From Akanthomyces muscarius (lineage: Eukaryota; Ascomycota; Sordariomycetes; Hypocreales; Cordycipitaceae), in contig NC_079244.1 in assembly GCF_028009165.1 (NCBI RefSeq), positions 186,001 through 250,000 of the forward strand: a stretch of DNA of 64,000 nt. Direction: 5' to 3'. Positions 11,701-24,162 of the stretch are shown here, one piece after another. Every line of letters starts with the position of its first letter. Positions within the stretch are counted from its first letter, which is position 1. Made by a program: the position numbers and the translations under genes. The notes beneath the pieces were generated by a model. It did not search any database. It was not told the DNA's origin and was given only the letters and a program-made list of their open reading frames with translations.

Positions 11701-14700
11701 CGCAATGCATCTGCGCTTCTCCGTCCACTACGCCGACTCGCCAGCAACAGCAGCTCCGGCCAAATCAGGCCCAACCAAGCCTCTCATTTATCTCCGTAAA
11801 CAAAGCACTTGGAGCACCCCAAAGCCCATTCCATCGTGTCAGCGTCAATGGTATTCAAACTACGGATACGGAGTAGGCAACCTGGCTCCCCAGCTGATCG
11901 GCAACAGTCCGAACCGTGTCAACGGCGCATGCATGGATATTAACGAGGTTAGGTTCGTGCAAATTGCTCCCAGCATTCTAGACCTCGGGGCAAGACAGTC
12001 CACTGCCTACGAAGCCACCAACTATCGTGTCCGCTGGCTCCATGTCCGCTGGCTCCTGTCGACCCCTGTCTAGCGTCTGCCTGCTCCTTTAAACCGGTCG
12101 ATCGATTTTTGGTCAGCACAACTTACAGGGGCGTTGACATGGAGCTTCGCTCTGATTGACCATCGACTGTCCCAGCGTGGGCTTCTGCAGGCTAGTCCTG
12201 CAGCTAGACAATAATCCACCACCCACTCCTACTTGCACAGTGCGCAGATTGCCTGGTTTCCATTTGATTGTACTCCAAGTGATCAGGGCCTCTGAACAGG
12301 TGATGTTGTCTTGGGCGTTCGAAGACTGGACCTAGATTTACCTTGTACGCAGAGCTACTGCGCAAGCCATCAGTTACTCTGCAGCGTCGGAAGCTGGCAC
12401 TCGTTGAACTGGGACAGATTTGCAGAACAAAACTACGAATCCCGCAACAGCGTAAACTTTCACGCTCTTCTACTGCATGTTAGGTCTGCTACATCCAAAT
12501 ACTGCGTATCGATGTCAACTGACATCCTCTCGTGTCAGCTCCACACATGGCTGCAATCAACTTCAAACCCTATCAAGTTTCAAGCCTCCCTTCCTGAATG
12601 TTGGTCATGCTGTGAAGCACGGCAGCTTTGTTGGCCGTCGGTTCGGCAGTTTGCCGTGTTTAGCTCACAGGCCTTTCGCAGCTGAACGACGACTGTCATC
12701 GCAATGGCACAGTATGTCGTTACTGTCTTCCCCCTTACGAATTAAGTTCGATGACCAAAATCTTCTATATCGCCCAAGTTTGACTGAGAGATTGCGTGGT
12801 CGATTCCGTCCGGCATCAGCCACGCATTTATCACGCTACTAGATTCATGGCGTTGTGGCATCCGGTCACCAGCAGACGGAGTAAATTGTGCCATGCCTTG
12901 CGGACTTCGCTACTCGGTACTGTGAGCTGGCCACGGTGAGCTGAACTGGCTGGAAATTCTTCCTCGCGCGAAACGGATTTAGCCTTGGGCGCATTGACCC
13001 TGCCTAGAGACGGCGACCATCAATGTCCCGCGCCCCGTCTCTACCCCAGCCTTCCCCGGATGATTGAGTGGGACTGGCTACAAAAAGCTGAGTTTCTGCA
13101 ATATCACATCCATGGAAAGCATCCAAAAGGAGCATGGCATTGCAGTGAGCTTTTTGGCAGAACCGTATTGTTGTCTGCTGTTCGGACCGCTCACAGCTTC
13201 GTCTGCCTGTGGGTCGCTAAGATCTGTTGGCTGTAGCACATGGATATTAGAGTTTACATTGAGTCGTCCGCGCATGGGTTGGCCAGATCAAGCGAGTTGT
13301 CGCTCAGCACTTCAATGATCAGTAGCTTCTATTGGCTGCGTGCAGTGCCGGCGTTGCTTATCCCAAAGGGTGCTCAAGAAACCTACTGGCTTAACCGAAG
13401 TGGGCTCACAAGGACAAACTGCATACTGTACAGCTCTCTAGGTCATCCAGCGACAGTATATAGCATGTGATGAGATGTCAGATATCCGAGGCTGACGATC
13501 AAGGCCGGATCCTTTTGTTGAGCACAACCGAGAGAGAATCATGGGCTTGAGACGGCATATAACGCACCCACCGCGGCTGGGGAATAATACATGGGCTGCA
13601 TCATCATGCAGCACTCGCAGTCATCGATCAGATCATTGGAAGGGTTTTTATTACAGTCAATGCCAGCATTGCCTCAGACCGGAATCTTCGGAAGACCCTG
13701 CACCTGGATCCCCCGGATTCTGTTGTCTCCGTTGGTGGCGTCGAGCTCAAAACCGCTGGTTTGGCAGAGGCATCGACTCGCGCAGGCGTGTGGACACAAC
13801 GAAATCTTGATCAAAGCCAGGACCACCGCGGTTCTTTCAATTACATGTCCTGGTATCCGTGTACACATGGCTCTTATCCTTTTATACATCCGCAAGAGAC
13901 GAAGGCATGCCATATAGCTACGTTGGCTGCGACGTGGTCCACACAGCCACGCGTCGAGCTAGTGCCAAACAGTTGCGCCAGCCCACTGTGGCGGCCAACT
14001 TTGCCGATATTAATGACACAACAAGGAGACGACTGCTTGCCAGCACAGTCTCTGGGCAATGGATCCCCTACTTGCAGCTATGATACGAACGCTGCAGTGC
14101 GAGGCGCATGCTGTTGCCGATTTCGCATCCTGGTAGCTGGTAACTTGGCAGTGCGCCGCCCAGTGACAGTAGAAAAGCGACAAAATTTCGGGGTTTGACA
14201 GGGTTCAGCCGAATCTGAGCTTTGACATGTCTTGTGTCCCCGAGTTGCGGCAGCCGGTCGCCTGCTCTCAGTGTTGACAGCGAACGCCTTGCGCCCGGTG
14301 CATGTGTTATCCCATGGTTTTGACGTGACATCAAATGCGCTTTCCAGTCTCGCTGTGGATCTCCGTGTGCGCCGTTGTCTGTTGGGCCTTTTACAAGTTG
14401 TATCAGAGTCGCACTGTACGGCAGAGCAGGCGTCCGTCCCATGCATGTACTTCGGCCGCCTTTCTTTCAGGGCCCCGAAAGCCGCGAACGCTGGTTGGTC
14501 CAGCGGCGCGCAGGCCCTGCAGTCATGGTCTGCAGGAAATAGCCTGACAAACCACTTTATTTTCCCGAGCATGGCGCGGGCCAGGGAGGATAAATACAGT
14601 TGAAAGTGGGCAAAAGTACGACGCACATAATCATGGCGCTCACTCGAGCCTGCTTTACCAGCGCCGTCGGTCCTGCACCAATGAAACTTACGATGCCGCC

Positions 14701-15886
14701 CTGACATAACTTTTTGGGGCCTCGATGGAAATAATTCCCGCTCACTAACTAATTCGTATATTCTGTTTCACGAGCGTGGGCACGAGAGAGACCACGATTG
14801 AGCCCGGAGAATCCATGGAGGAGCGACGTGGTTGGATCCCTCCAAGTGGCGCCTTTGCCTGCCCTGGCTACTCACCGGCGAACTGCGCCAAGCCCTTGTC
14901 GGGGATGCCCAGGTACCAAGCTGCGATGTCTATTGGCTAGACGGTCAATAATTATATCCATCGGCAAAATATATCCCACCAAGAGCTTCGTCGCTCTTTT
15001 CACCAGGCAGGATCGAAGTGGGCGCTTGGCCAGCTTCACCTCACAATGCGCCCTAGTTACCATGTTGGCAGCCTACTTTGTTACAGGCGCAGGCAACAAA
15101 CCAGAAGAAAGGCAGGGACCCTGGTGCCTGTCCTGCAGCCATGTTTGCTGGCCGGCTGGTTGCTTGTGGTCAGCTGCCTGCATGAAGCATCCATCCCATA
15201 TCGGTAGATCAGCTACAGAGCACCGATGCGGCAATGATTCCCGTCCTGCCGTCCTTTCGTGCGCCATTTTGGGGAGCGCTGAATGACGCGAAATGGCCGA
15301 GGCACACACCAAACTTGATTCTTTTTCCAGTTTCTGCTCCTGCTGTGCATAATTTAGTACTCAGCCTTGACCAGCTAACCCCCAAAGCGTTGTCTATAAC
15401 CCGCCATGATTGCGAGGCTGTATCGTTTAAGCGCCGGGCTGGACCGTCTTCAGTGGCCCGCCCCGTTCGAGGGCGGTTTTATCGCCAGAGCCTCACCGTC
15501 CAGTCAACAGGGGCTATTTCTTTCCACTGGCAAGGTTGAAACATTGACAAAGGGGTTTCTTTCATGTAGAGTGACTTCTTACATAGCTTGCCTTCTCCAT
15601 TGGCGTGTCTCTGAAACCGGTTTTTGGTCCTGGTCGCGCTTTCTGGTGCCTGCAAGCCACGCGCCCACCAAGGCGGTGATTGGTGACGATGATGTAGTTA
15701 ATATATGCGGCTTTGCTGGCCTCTGTGCCGTCATAGCCCATTTCTCAACGTCAATCGTTGTTCTTATTTTGAACTCTTAGTGAGACATTTTCCATTTCCC
15801 CTTTGCCTACGCACGACAATTAGGCACTTTCCGTAACATATCCTCGCCAAAAGTACACCAGCGCGTGCCTGTTGCACGGCATCACC
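8781..15886. other. 7.1-kb gene-free divergent region
   Basis: This lies between the 5' ends of the C2H2 regulator and the CAP protein. I found no frame with recognisable domains, signal peptide or convincing splice structure. The longest frames (11549-12073 plus strand, 14078-14707 minus strand) have random-looking composition. GC content is similar to the genes and not AT-rich as in RIP-mutated repeats. It contains several short TACCTACC-type motifs (around 9307-9335, 10726-10733, 10810-10825) and a small direct repeat at 12028-12056. The stretch nearest 8781 to about 9300 is likely the regulator's promoter and 5' UTR. Confidence 0.55.
12028..12056. repeat. short tandem direct repeat
   Basis: The 14-mer TGTCCGCTGGCTCC occurs twice, at 12028-12041 and 12043-12056, separated by one base. 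It lies in the gene-free region and has no evident function. Confidence 0.8.
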
Positions 15887-16531
15887 ATGATCCTCACGCC
15901 GCTCTCCAGCCTCTTCCTGCTACCCCTGCTCCTGCAGCCCGCCGCCGCCGCCGCAGCCACCGTCACCGTCACCGCCGCGCCCAGCATCCCCTCCAAAGAG
16001 CCCTCCTACTCGAAACGCTACGTCTTCACGTCCGCCGTGCTCAACAGTACCAACACCTACCGCGCGCAGCACAACGCCTCCTCGCTGACGTGGAACGCGA
16101 CGCTCGCATCCTTTGCCGCGTCCTACCTGGAGGCGGCGCAAAAGGACGACTGCAAGTTTGAGCACTCGGGCGGGCCGTACGGGGAGAACATCGCCATCGG
16201 GTACGCGAACGCGACGGCGGCGATGGAGGCCTGGGGCGACGAGCGGAAGGAGTACAGCTTCGGCAAGCCCGGGTTCGACCATGGCACCGGGCACTTTACC
16301 CAGCTGGTCTGGAAGGACACGACGACGGTGGGGTGTGAGCGCGTGCTGTGCGAGGGCGTCAAGGGGTGGTTTGTGGCGTGCGAGTACTGGCCGCGGGGCA
16401 ACGTGCAGGGAGAGTTTGGAGATGAGGTGCAGAAGCAGGTCGAGAGTGGCAGTGGCGCGGAGAGATTAAGAGCAGAACTTGGACTGGTGGCGATGGCTAC
16501 TGCCATGGCGGTCTGGTTATCGTGGATGTGA
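15887..16531 (+). CDS. secreted CAP/PR-1-like (SCP) protein
   Basis: A 214-aa protein starting at the ATG at 15887; a longer version would need a TTG start. A signal peptide with an Ala-rich end covers about residues 1-24. The CAP domain spans about 47-172, with conserved His62 (YRAQHN), Glu100 (GEN), CAP1-like GHFTQLVW (135-142, His136) and CAP2-like ACEYWPRGN (164-172), plus Cys residues likely paired in disulfides. The C-terminus has a hydrophobic tail (residues ~195-213) after a Ser/Gly segment, compatible with a GPI-anchor signal. Fungal CAP proteins bind and export sterols or act as secreted effectors; which applies here is unknown. It is convergent with the DUF3433 gene, 107 bp apart. 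Confidence 0.88.
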   Translation: MILTPLSSLFLLPLLLQPAAAAAATVTVTAAPSIPSKEPSYSKRYVFTSAVLNSTNTYRAQHNASSLTWNATLASFAASYLEAAQKDDCKFEHSGGPYGENIAIGYANATAAMEAWGDERKEYSFGKPGFDHGTGHFTQLVWKDTTTVGCERVLCEGVKGWFVACEYWPRGNVQGEFGDEVQKQVESGSGAERLRAELGLVAMATAMAVWLSWM

Positions 16532-16638
16532 GAAGAAATAATTGTATATATGGAAGACGTTATATTTACAAAAGCGACTATTTATGAAGAAGAACAACGG
16601 ATATATCCCCAAAGCAGAGCATCACATCTTGCGCAGCC

Positions 16639-19600
16639 TCAAGTAAAGTTCTTTTCCGTTCCGACGCCATAGCGTCTCTGATCCGGCGTCTTCTCCCCGT
16701 CCTCCCACCATCGCAGGGAAAACGTCCAGCCCGCAAACAGCCGCGCGCTCCGCATTTCCTCGCTACTAAGCCACTCTGAACCTGCGGGAATCACCTTGTC
16801 CGTCGCGAAACTACTATCCGCCAGCAGCGCGGCCATTCCAGCAATAGTGCATGGGTTGTGCGGAAGCACTTTACCGACGCGTAGCAGCGGACGCGCGGCG
16901 GCAAGGCATAGCACCATGACGCCAAGCATCACCTGCAGCGCGATCTTGGGCTTTGCGTTCTGCACCAGTCTCCGGTGGCCGGGAATGCGCATCGTAGCGG
17001 TGATATCGGTGGCGCGCTTGCCAACTTTCTCGACAGATCGCATGTTGAGAGACACAGCCTGTGCCATGTAAGCCTGGTAGGCCTTGGTTACAGCGTCACC
17101 GAGGTGGCGGGCATTGGATGTGCCGACAATGTCGGTCACTGGAACACCGCCCTTGCCAAATACGAGGGCGTCGATGAATTCATCCACGTCGTTGTTGGTT
17201 GTTGGTCCGTCGTCCGGAGCGGAAATTGTACGGTTGTAGACTGGATCAGCAAGGCCTTCCAGCCACGCGTTGACGGGAATCTGAAACTTTTCGCTGTCGC
17301 TGCCGGACTTGAGCTTGCGGCCAGATGACTCGTCTACTTTGGGTGGACGAGACGGATCGAGGGTAAAGTCGGGGAGCTGCCAGGTTACTTCAGCGGTGAC
17401 CTCTTCAAAGGTCTGGTAGCAAACCACAGTGGCCAGGTCGTGCTCAAACTTCCATGAAGACACATCGCCGTCATGACCAGCCTGCACAGTCTTGATGGTG
17501 CCAAAGGTGGCGGCAAAACTAGGACAGCCGTGGTCTTCTACGTCAAAGTTCACGCTAGCGTGAGACGACGAGTGTGTATTGACGGCGCCGTCACCGTAAA
17601 TATCCTTTCCGTCCCATACGAGCACGGATCCCTTACCAACGTAGACGGGGCTGGTGTCGTTGGGCACGCTGAAATACTGCATCCAGCTGGATCGGGACAC
17701 ATTTTTCGTTGGGGGCGTCTCGCAGTAGTCAGAGAAGCTCATGGTGATATTCAGACCGACCGTAACTTGGCCAGGAATAGGCGTCCAGTACTCGTTTTGG
17801 AAAGGGAGCTTCACGTACGAGCCTGAGTTCGGCTTGTCCTCGACCTGGGTAATTTCACGATCTTGCGCTGGGACAGCAGAGCAGGCTAGGCCAGGTCGAA
17901 GCGCCTGCACTATAGCGACGAGAGGCGCATCGCCACGTAACTGATCAGCAGAGAACTCGTTTTGTTCGTAGCGAGGAAAAGCGAGCCCTTCCCAGGTCCA
18001 CTGAGAATAGTTGAGCCCCGTATAACGGATCAAGCTGTCCATGGAGGCAGCATGGCTGTCTTGCATAGCCAGCTTCGCATGGTTGAGGTTGAAGTTGTCA
18101 AGACGATGAATCGTCAGGTCTCGGGGTCTGTCAAATTCAACGACACTATAGAGGCTAGACATAACAATCGATAGAAAGAGAGCGACGGAGTTGGCTGCGA
18201 CCAGAATGGCAAGAGCTAAGTGCCTAGCCTTGACTGCACGGAAGAAGGCAACGGGGAGGCTTCTTCCGGTGACGTTGAACTGCACTGTGCGGTCAGCCAT
18301 TGCATGGCTCTTCTTCAGGGCAGTGAAAGGTGCGAAGATGGTAGCCATGGTGACAAACTTGGCATACATGCTAGTTACGGCGAGAACGACAGCGGCTGGG
18401 ATAAATGTAGTGAAAATGGTGGCGCTAGATCGGCCAACGGTGAGGAAGCCTTGGCTGCTGTCGGAGATGTGCTGAATGACCTCGAGCGCTCCAATGATAG
18501 TAAGAGGAGCGGCCAGAGCCAGGGCAAGGAACCACATGTGACCGGCTGTGGGCTTCCACCAGGATGACTTGGAGGATTTTTGGCGCCTTTGGCGAACCGC
18601 TTCGGTTTCCATTTGATGCACTGCCTCGAGGCGGAACGAAAATGGCGCTGCCGTCACAGCAGTCTTGTATCGAAACTCGCCTAGCTTCTGGCGCAGCCCA
18701 GAGGCGCTGGCCTTGCCTGTCCCTGACATGACCTGTCTGAACAGGGGACTCGTCGCCATGATGGTGGCCATGGACGCGATAGAGCCAGGGTGATGTGGAG
18801 TCACCGCGCGGGGAGCGATAAATACCAGGGCAACTGCTATGATGACGCAAAACCCCAGAAATGTGCACATGAAGGCAACAGATATCAAATAGGCCACAAG
18901 CTTCCGTCCAGGATACTCTATCGATCCTACAGCGTTCTTGTCGGCAGGTTGTCGAGCGAGAAGATGTATCGTCTGTGCGGCCATTCCTTGGTACACGCTC
19001 TTGGCAGTTGTCTTGAGCAGCTCCGCGTCTGTGAATGCGCCAATACTATCTTTCCTGGCCTTCATAGTCATGAATTGAAAAAATGTCGGGACCATCTCGG
19101 AAAGCGCAAAGTCTTTGCCACCCGTGCCGAGAAACATGTTCGACGATGAAGTGTGGACAGCCATCGCCACAGCTCCGCCCGATATATCCGCAATATGTCC
19201 GTCTTCGGTTCCCATGCCCGTGATGGACTTCCAGTCTGGGCCAGCATGGCTTTGGAACTGGGCGGCGCCATCAATCGGGCTCGACTGAGAAGCAATGCCC
19301 GATTTAATGGAATATGAGGGCTTGCAGAGCAAAGCAGTGACCTCGTTGACATACATGTAAGTTGGAGCGTTGAGAGATTTGTCGTAAGGAGAAATTTGAA
19401 GATCCGTAACGGACAGAAAGATTCGCTGGTCGGCGAAGGGGTCAAAGACTTTTGCTGCTTTGTCGTCATCTGGCTGTGCCTCCGCTTTGCCAAAGTCCCA
19501 ACCCGTGTTGCATGGATACACTTCGAACTGGGCTTGATAGTTTTGAGTCGCATTTGGATCGTTGTATTGGTAATGGTCAGGGCCACCAGCGAGAGTCACG

Positions 19601-20989
19601 CCGTTGATGGCGCAGTCAGTTGTATTGACATCGGTGATGAAATATTGGGCGAGCATGCTTTTCCAAGGGATAGACGCCTTGGTCGCATTGGTAATTGGTA
19701 GTTGTTCGCAGTCCAGATCAGGCATGATAGCGTCGACGAGTACTGAAAAGTTTGTGTTTCCGGCGCTATTTTGCGGAATCTGCAACTGAGGAATAACTGC
19801 ATCTTTGGATGTACCCGGTGGATAGTGGAGGCCCTGAAAGTTGACAGCATTGTAAAGCTGCGCTGCGCCAGGTCCAATATTCCAGAAATTGGCGGAATCA
19901 GCGCCTGAAGCTAACCTGAATTCAGACTTGAGCTTGATGTCGTTCCGGCTTTCGGACACGGAGGCATCTTCGAGCATGAATAACGAAGTGGAAAAGAGTA
20001 TCTGAAAGATAATTAGAGAGGATGGTTCGAGTCGTAGAATGTAATATAGACTGAAGGACACAAAGAGACGTCGGGAGAATGGGAGAAATGCAGGTAAACA
20101 ATTACTCACTGTTCCAATAAGCAGCATATAGGCAAGGCTGGAGAGCACGACAGGCCAGTGCCGATTTCTAACAGCGCGATAGAAGCCCACCGGCAGCGCA
20201 GGTGTACTGTAGTCGACAAATACGCTCCTTTCCGCTGTAGAAGGGAATTTGGCCATTTCGCTCCATGCCATAAGACTCTTCATGTAGTAGTCGACTTGGC
20301 GCCAGGATGCGGCCACCAAGACAAACAAAGCTGTTGGAAGACATCTTCCCAGGTAGTGATTGGCGTCACTCGCCACCGCGAGGCCCTCACTGCGCAAGGA
20401 CAGACGATAGACCAGCCCAGTCATGAGAAGCAGAAGTAAGAAGACTGCCGCAAACAAGAGCAGGTAGAGCTTCGACAGAGACGTAGGCGTCCACAATTCG
20501 GACTTGGGACCGCTTTGTGGGATTAGTCGCTCTGTGTCTTCGGAAGAAGATGGTGACGGCTGCGCACCGAAGTCTCGGCGGTCTGATACTCCTGCATGAA
20601 GAGCATCAGCACCGGCATCGTACCGAAAAGCAGCGCTAGAGAGGGCCTCGTGCGGTAAGGTTAACGGATCCGCAAACTCTGTCTCCTCGGGGACCAAATC
20701 ATATCGTCGGGGGCGAAAGGGCAGCTTTTCCGGTCCTGTGATGTCCTCTTCCTCATCGCTGTCTTCGTTATTGTTGTGATGATCGCGGTGTAAGTCGTCG
20801 TCGTCAGGCGGAGCTGTATCGATGGTCAGCGGTTGGCATTCTCTGTCAGCACATAGACTGCGAACAGGCCATACCTTGATCATAGGCATCGCGGTGCACA
20901 TCCTTGGGCGTGTCGCGCTGCCAGCTGCTCGGGATCAGGTCATCGTGAAAGTCATTGTGACCGAGGCCTTGGTCGCGCGTTGGCTCCAT
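16639..20989 (-). CDS. large membrane protein with two DUF3433-type repeats
   Basis: Three exons, 20989..20875, 20813..20110 and 20001..16639, give 1393 aa. Intron 1 (20814..20874) has a GTATGG donor and a GATACAG acceptor with a GCTGAC branch; intron 2 (20002..20109) has GTGAGT and TTTCAG. Intron 2 is 108 nt and stop-free, so a simple frame search reads through it. The N-terminus is acidic and His/Asp/Glu-rich, followed by hydrophobic segments (near LLLFAAVFLLLLLMTGLV and HWPVVLSSLAYMLLIGT). The protein is duplicated: each half ends in a membrane segment followed by a motif of the type PHHPGSIASMATIMA or PHNPCTIAGMAALLA, typical of DUF3433. Large extracellular loops carry NxS/T sites. Function is unknown; the location is probably plasma membrane. 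The start at 20989 is the first in-frame ATG after an upstream stop. Confidence 0.85.
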
Positions 20990-22564
20990 GTCAGCGGCCA
21001 GCAGTCGCTTGGTATCATGGTTTGGGGCATCGTCAAAGGCATGGACCGCGCTGCGAGGCTCGACCCTGCTATATGAATGCTCAATGCGGCCATGGCCATG
21101 GCCGTGGAATATGCGAGCCTTGTTGGATTCCAAATGAGTGGTACAAACGAGGCGTCCTTGTCAAGTGGAGGTTGCACCAAGTGCTGAGTGCGCCGTCGGG
21201 CTGTTGAGCTGGCAGGCTGCTGTAAGCCAATCACTCGCCTCGAGGCCCGCTGTACAAGCCTACTAAGCGTCTCGGGTCAGCATCCTGACCCGCCGCCCAG
21301 TGATGCTAACATGCTAGTTACTGAGTGTCTAATCATGTCTTTTACAGGCTAATAGCACACAGGCCAATCAATTTAACAGGTCAGGACTAATAAGAATGCG
21401 CCGGCTAGTGCTGTCCCGCTGTGGGATCCGTAACTTGTAAGGCTACCTATGAATAGCAGCCCCTGCCAGACCAATGGGGCTTGGAGCTGGGGCTCGGGCT
21501 GGGGCGTTGGACTAGGCTGTGCAAGGCATTATAATACACGGCATGGTATGGCCCGTTGCCAGCGTACAGACTGCGCCGGGTGCTTGTTCTATTTACAGAG
21601 CATAATAAACTCAGCCCGTCATTATTATTCGTCTAGTTCCAGTCTCAGCCGTCGGTATGCTGGCTTGCCATCGGCGGATCTCCTTGCGTCGCTGTGCCGC
21701 GCTCGGCACAAGCCTGGCTCGGGATGTCATGCAATTGATTTCGGCAATGGTAGAAGCCAACATTAGCATAGCGTGCTCGGCATCGAGCAATGACAACACG
21801 CCGCGGGCCGGGCAAACTTCTTGCTCTCTCTTTGCCTAGATATCTGCGGAGTGAGATAGCTCATGTGGTCGTCGTGGGCGGAACAGCTATTATTATAGTC
21901 TGTGCAGCTTTATTATACCTGCCACAACATGGCATTTATCATACCGCTAAAAATAACGACGCCTTTCGAGTGCTTGGTCAGCCTCCCCAACCCAATAAGG
22001 CTCGCTACCATGTGCGCCCGCACATGTGGACAATCGGTCAAATCATGCCATTGATATTCGCAGCTCCGCTGTCTGCTTTTCAGTCGCCACCGTCGCTCGT
22101 CAATCCGCTCCGAGTTTTTATGCTGGTGTCGAATTGTGAATAGCGCAGCTTTGTGCTCGCTTCGTGCGCCACCAGAGCTTCTGCCTGGAAGCCAGGTAAC
22201 GCCAACAGCCATTTACAGAAGGTCGCGGGACACTAGCGTACCGTGAATATCCTCAGCTGTCAGGCAGCAACTCGTCAAAGATTCGGTGCGAACAACTTCC
22301 TGTGAGGGTGGAAATGGTAATTATTTACCATTCACGGTATGCGCTAACCAAACAGCCTTGTATCGTGCTGCTGGCGTGCAAGGCCACTACAAACATTGCC
22401 ATGCCGTCAGGGCATGCGAGCACTACGTGAGTGAGAAATGCCTCGCAGCTTTTATATAAAGTGAGAGGGGTGACGGGTTGAAACAGATGAGCCGCAGTAA
22501 AAGCTCATGGGCTTAAATCAAATAAAGTCACTAAAACATTTTTTTCCTCCTTCGAAAACAAATA
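20990..22564. other. divergent intergenic region
   Basis: About 1.6 kb holding the upstream regions of the DUF3433 gene (-) and the DUF899 gene (+). No coding frame with family features was seen. Confidence 0.5.
22453..22460 (+). promoter_or_regulatory. TATA box of the DUF899 gene
   Basis: TATATAAA lies about 105 bp upstream of the ATG at 22565, within an otherwise mixed-composition promoter. The assignment rests on position and sequence only. Confidence 0.5.
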
Positions 22565-23326
22565 ATGACAGGAAAAGTATGCCATTTTCCTCTGATCCCA
22601 ACTCCCCGCTTATACCAACAGGTCGCTACCCTGCAAGAATGGCGTGCAGCACGCATCGCCTTCCTCGACAAGGAAAAGGCGCTGGTCAAGGCCCACGAAG
22701 AACTAGTTGCCGAGCGCCAGATGCTACCTATGGTACTTGTAACCAAGGAATACACCTTCACTGGCCCTGATGGTCCGCTGTCTCTCAAGGATCTCTTTAG
22801 CGGGCACTCGCAGCTCATCATCTACCATTACATGTTCGATCCGGCTTGGGAGGACGGGTGCGATGGCTGCGCATTTACGCTGGCCAACGCCCCTGACCCC
22901 CGTCACTTGGCCGAAAAGGATACCGCGCTGGTCATTGTGTCTCGCGCCTCCATTAACAAGATCACGCGCTGGAAAGCCAAGAACTTTTGGACCTTTCCTT
23001 GGGTGAGCAGCCTCGGAAGCGACTTCAACTATGACTACCACGTTACCCTCGATGAGAGTGTTGCGCCAATCGAGTATGGCTATCGTACCAAAGCGGAGCT
23101 CGAGGCGGCAGGTGTGAAGGGCATCAAAGGAGAGCAGCCCGGTCTCAATGTGTTCAAGTTGGACGGAGATCATGTTTACCACACTTATGGAACCTACAAT
23201 GCGATTGACGCCATCTCTGGCATCAATGGCTATTTGGAGCTGACCCCATCTGGACGTAACGAGGGCAAAATCCCAGTCGCATTCAAACTACCTTGGGAGC
23301 TTGCTGAAGGGGCTACAAAGCAGTAA
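22565..23326 (+). CDS. DUF899 thioredoxin-like protein
   Basis: The open frame encodes 253 aa. From about residue 20 it matches the DUF899 pattern: EWRAARIAFLDKEK, AERQMLPMV, KEYTFTGPDG, SLKDLF, QLIIYHYMF, then a GCDGCAF CxxC motif (Cys99/Cys102) in a thioredoxin-fold position. Family members are predicted redox or dithiol-type proteins with no settled function; the protein is cytosolic by appearance. Bases 22577..22621 could be a 45-nt intron (GTATGC ... CAACAG), which would join MTGK directly to VATLQEW and remove 15 residues that do not look like the family. Both versions stay in frame, so the sequence alone does not decide. Confidence 0.82.
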   Translation: MTGKVCHFPLIPTPRLYQQVATLQEWRAARIAFLDKEKALVKAHEELVAERQMLPMVLVTKEYTFTGPDGPLSLKDLFSGHSQLIIYHYMFDPAWEDGCDGCAFTLANAPDPRHLAEKDTALVIVSRASINKITRWKAKNFWTFPWVSSLGSDFNYDYHVTLDESVAPIEYGYRTKAELEAAGVKGIKGEQPGLNVFKLDGDHVYHTYGTYNAIDAISGINGYLELTPSGRNEGKIPVAFKLPWELAEGATKQ

Positions 23327-24162
23327 GCTGGATGCGCTGGCATATTCTAACTATGTGCCAGAAGCGACGCCGCCTTTGATATGCAAAGACGCTGACTAGC
23401 TACTGGTAGGAAGAACAACTATAGTTCCTTTTACTATTCTCTTTTCCTTAATTCATATTATTCATGTTAATATTCTCTTGTTTCTCGTTATTGTTTCCTG
23501 GTTTCCTGACCATTCCTACGCATATCTACTACACGATGCCTCCTGGCTTGTTTCTCACTACCTCCTGGCTGCTTAAGATGGTGTGTGGCGGCGATTAAGG
23601 TGTCGGCCGGTACCGCCAAGACCAGCATTTACAAGACCGTGTGCGCTGCATCTGTGTTTTCGAAACGGATCACACACAATATTTGCCCTTGCGCATGTTT
23701 CCCAGCGCCTTTGGTTTCGCAGAGCCGTTGCCGTGATAGCCGTAGCGGAGACATTAATAAGAACAGCGCCCCCTGTCGAATTAAAATAGCACCTTGATTC
23801 CAATGAGGCAGACTCAGGCTCAGGCTGTGGAAAAAGTGGGCGGTCAGCTTGAAACGGGAAACCGGTGCCGCTCAGACTCTGTAAAGACGACCGCAGCCAG
23901 CCTAGGCTGGAAGGTTGGTGAGATGTTTCACAAGGCTGGAAACGCAACGGCCCAAAGCGGGTTGAGGGCCTCGGTTGTCTTCGATCCGGATTGGCAGGGT
24001 AGATGTGCTGGTGATGGTGGGTAGGCTGCGCAAGCGAGCTTGGTTCTCTGACAGGTTCATCTAGTATTTATACTCGGTATGCCGCCCGCCATTGATTGAT
24101 CGCCCTATCAAGCGCATCCTACCAAAGACGATCCGAAACATCAAAAAAAATATATCCACAAA
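23327..24162. other. intergenic region, no gene seen
   Basis: 835 bp between the DUF899 gene and the LsdA-like gene, both plus strand. It holds a T-rich 3' UTR-like segment (23420-23520) and the downstream gene's promoter. No other feature is supported. Confidence 0.5.

Noticed and set aside
11549..12073. 174-aa frame in the gene-free region
   Set aside because: No domain, signal peptide, membrane segment or splice continuation; its composition looks random.
14078..14707. 209-aa minus-strand frame in the gene-free region
   Set aside because: It is Arg/Cys/Ser-rich with no recognisable features and overlaps equally long frames on the other strand.
15872..15886. Upstream TTG start for the CAP protein
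   Set aside because: The ATG at 15887 gives a standard signal peptide; a non-ATG start is not needed.
20040..20060. GGTTCGAGTC, like a tRNA B box
   Set aside because: It lies in an intron of the DUF3433 gene with no A box or cloverleaf pairing upstream.
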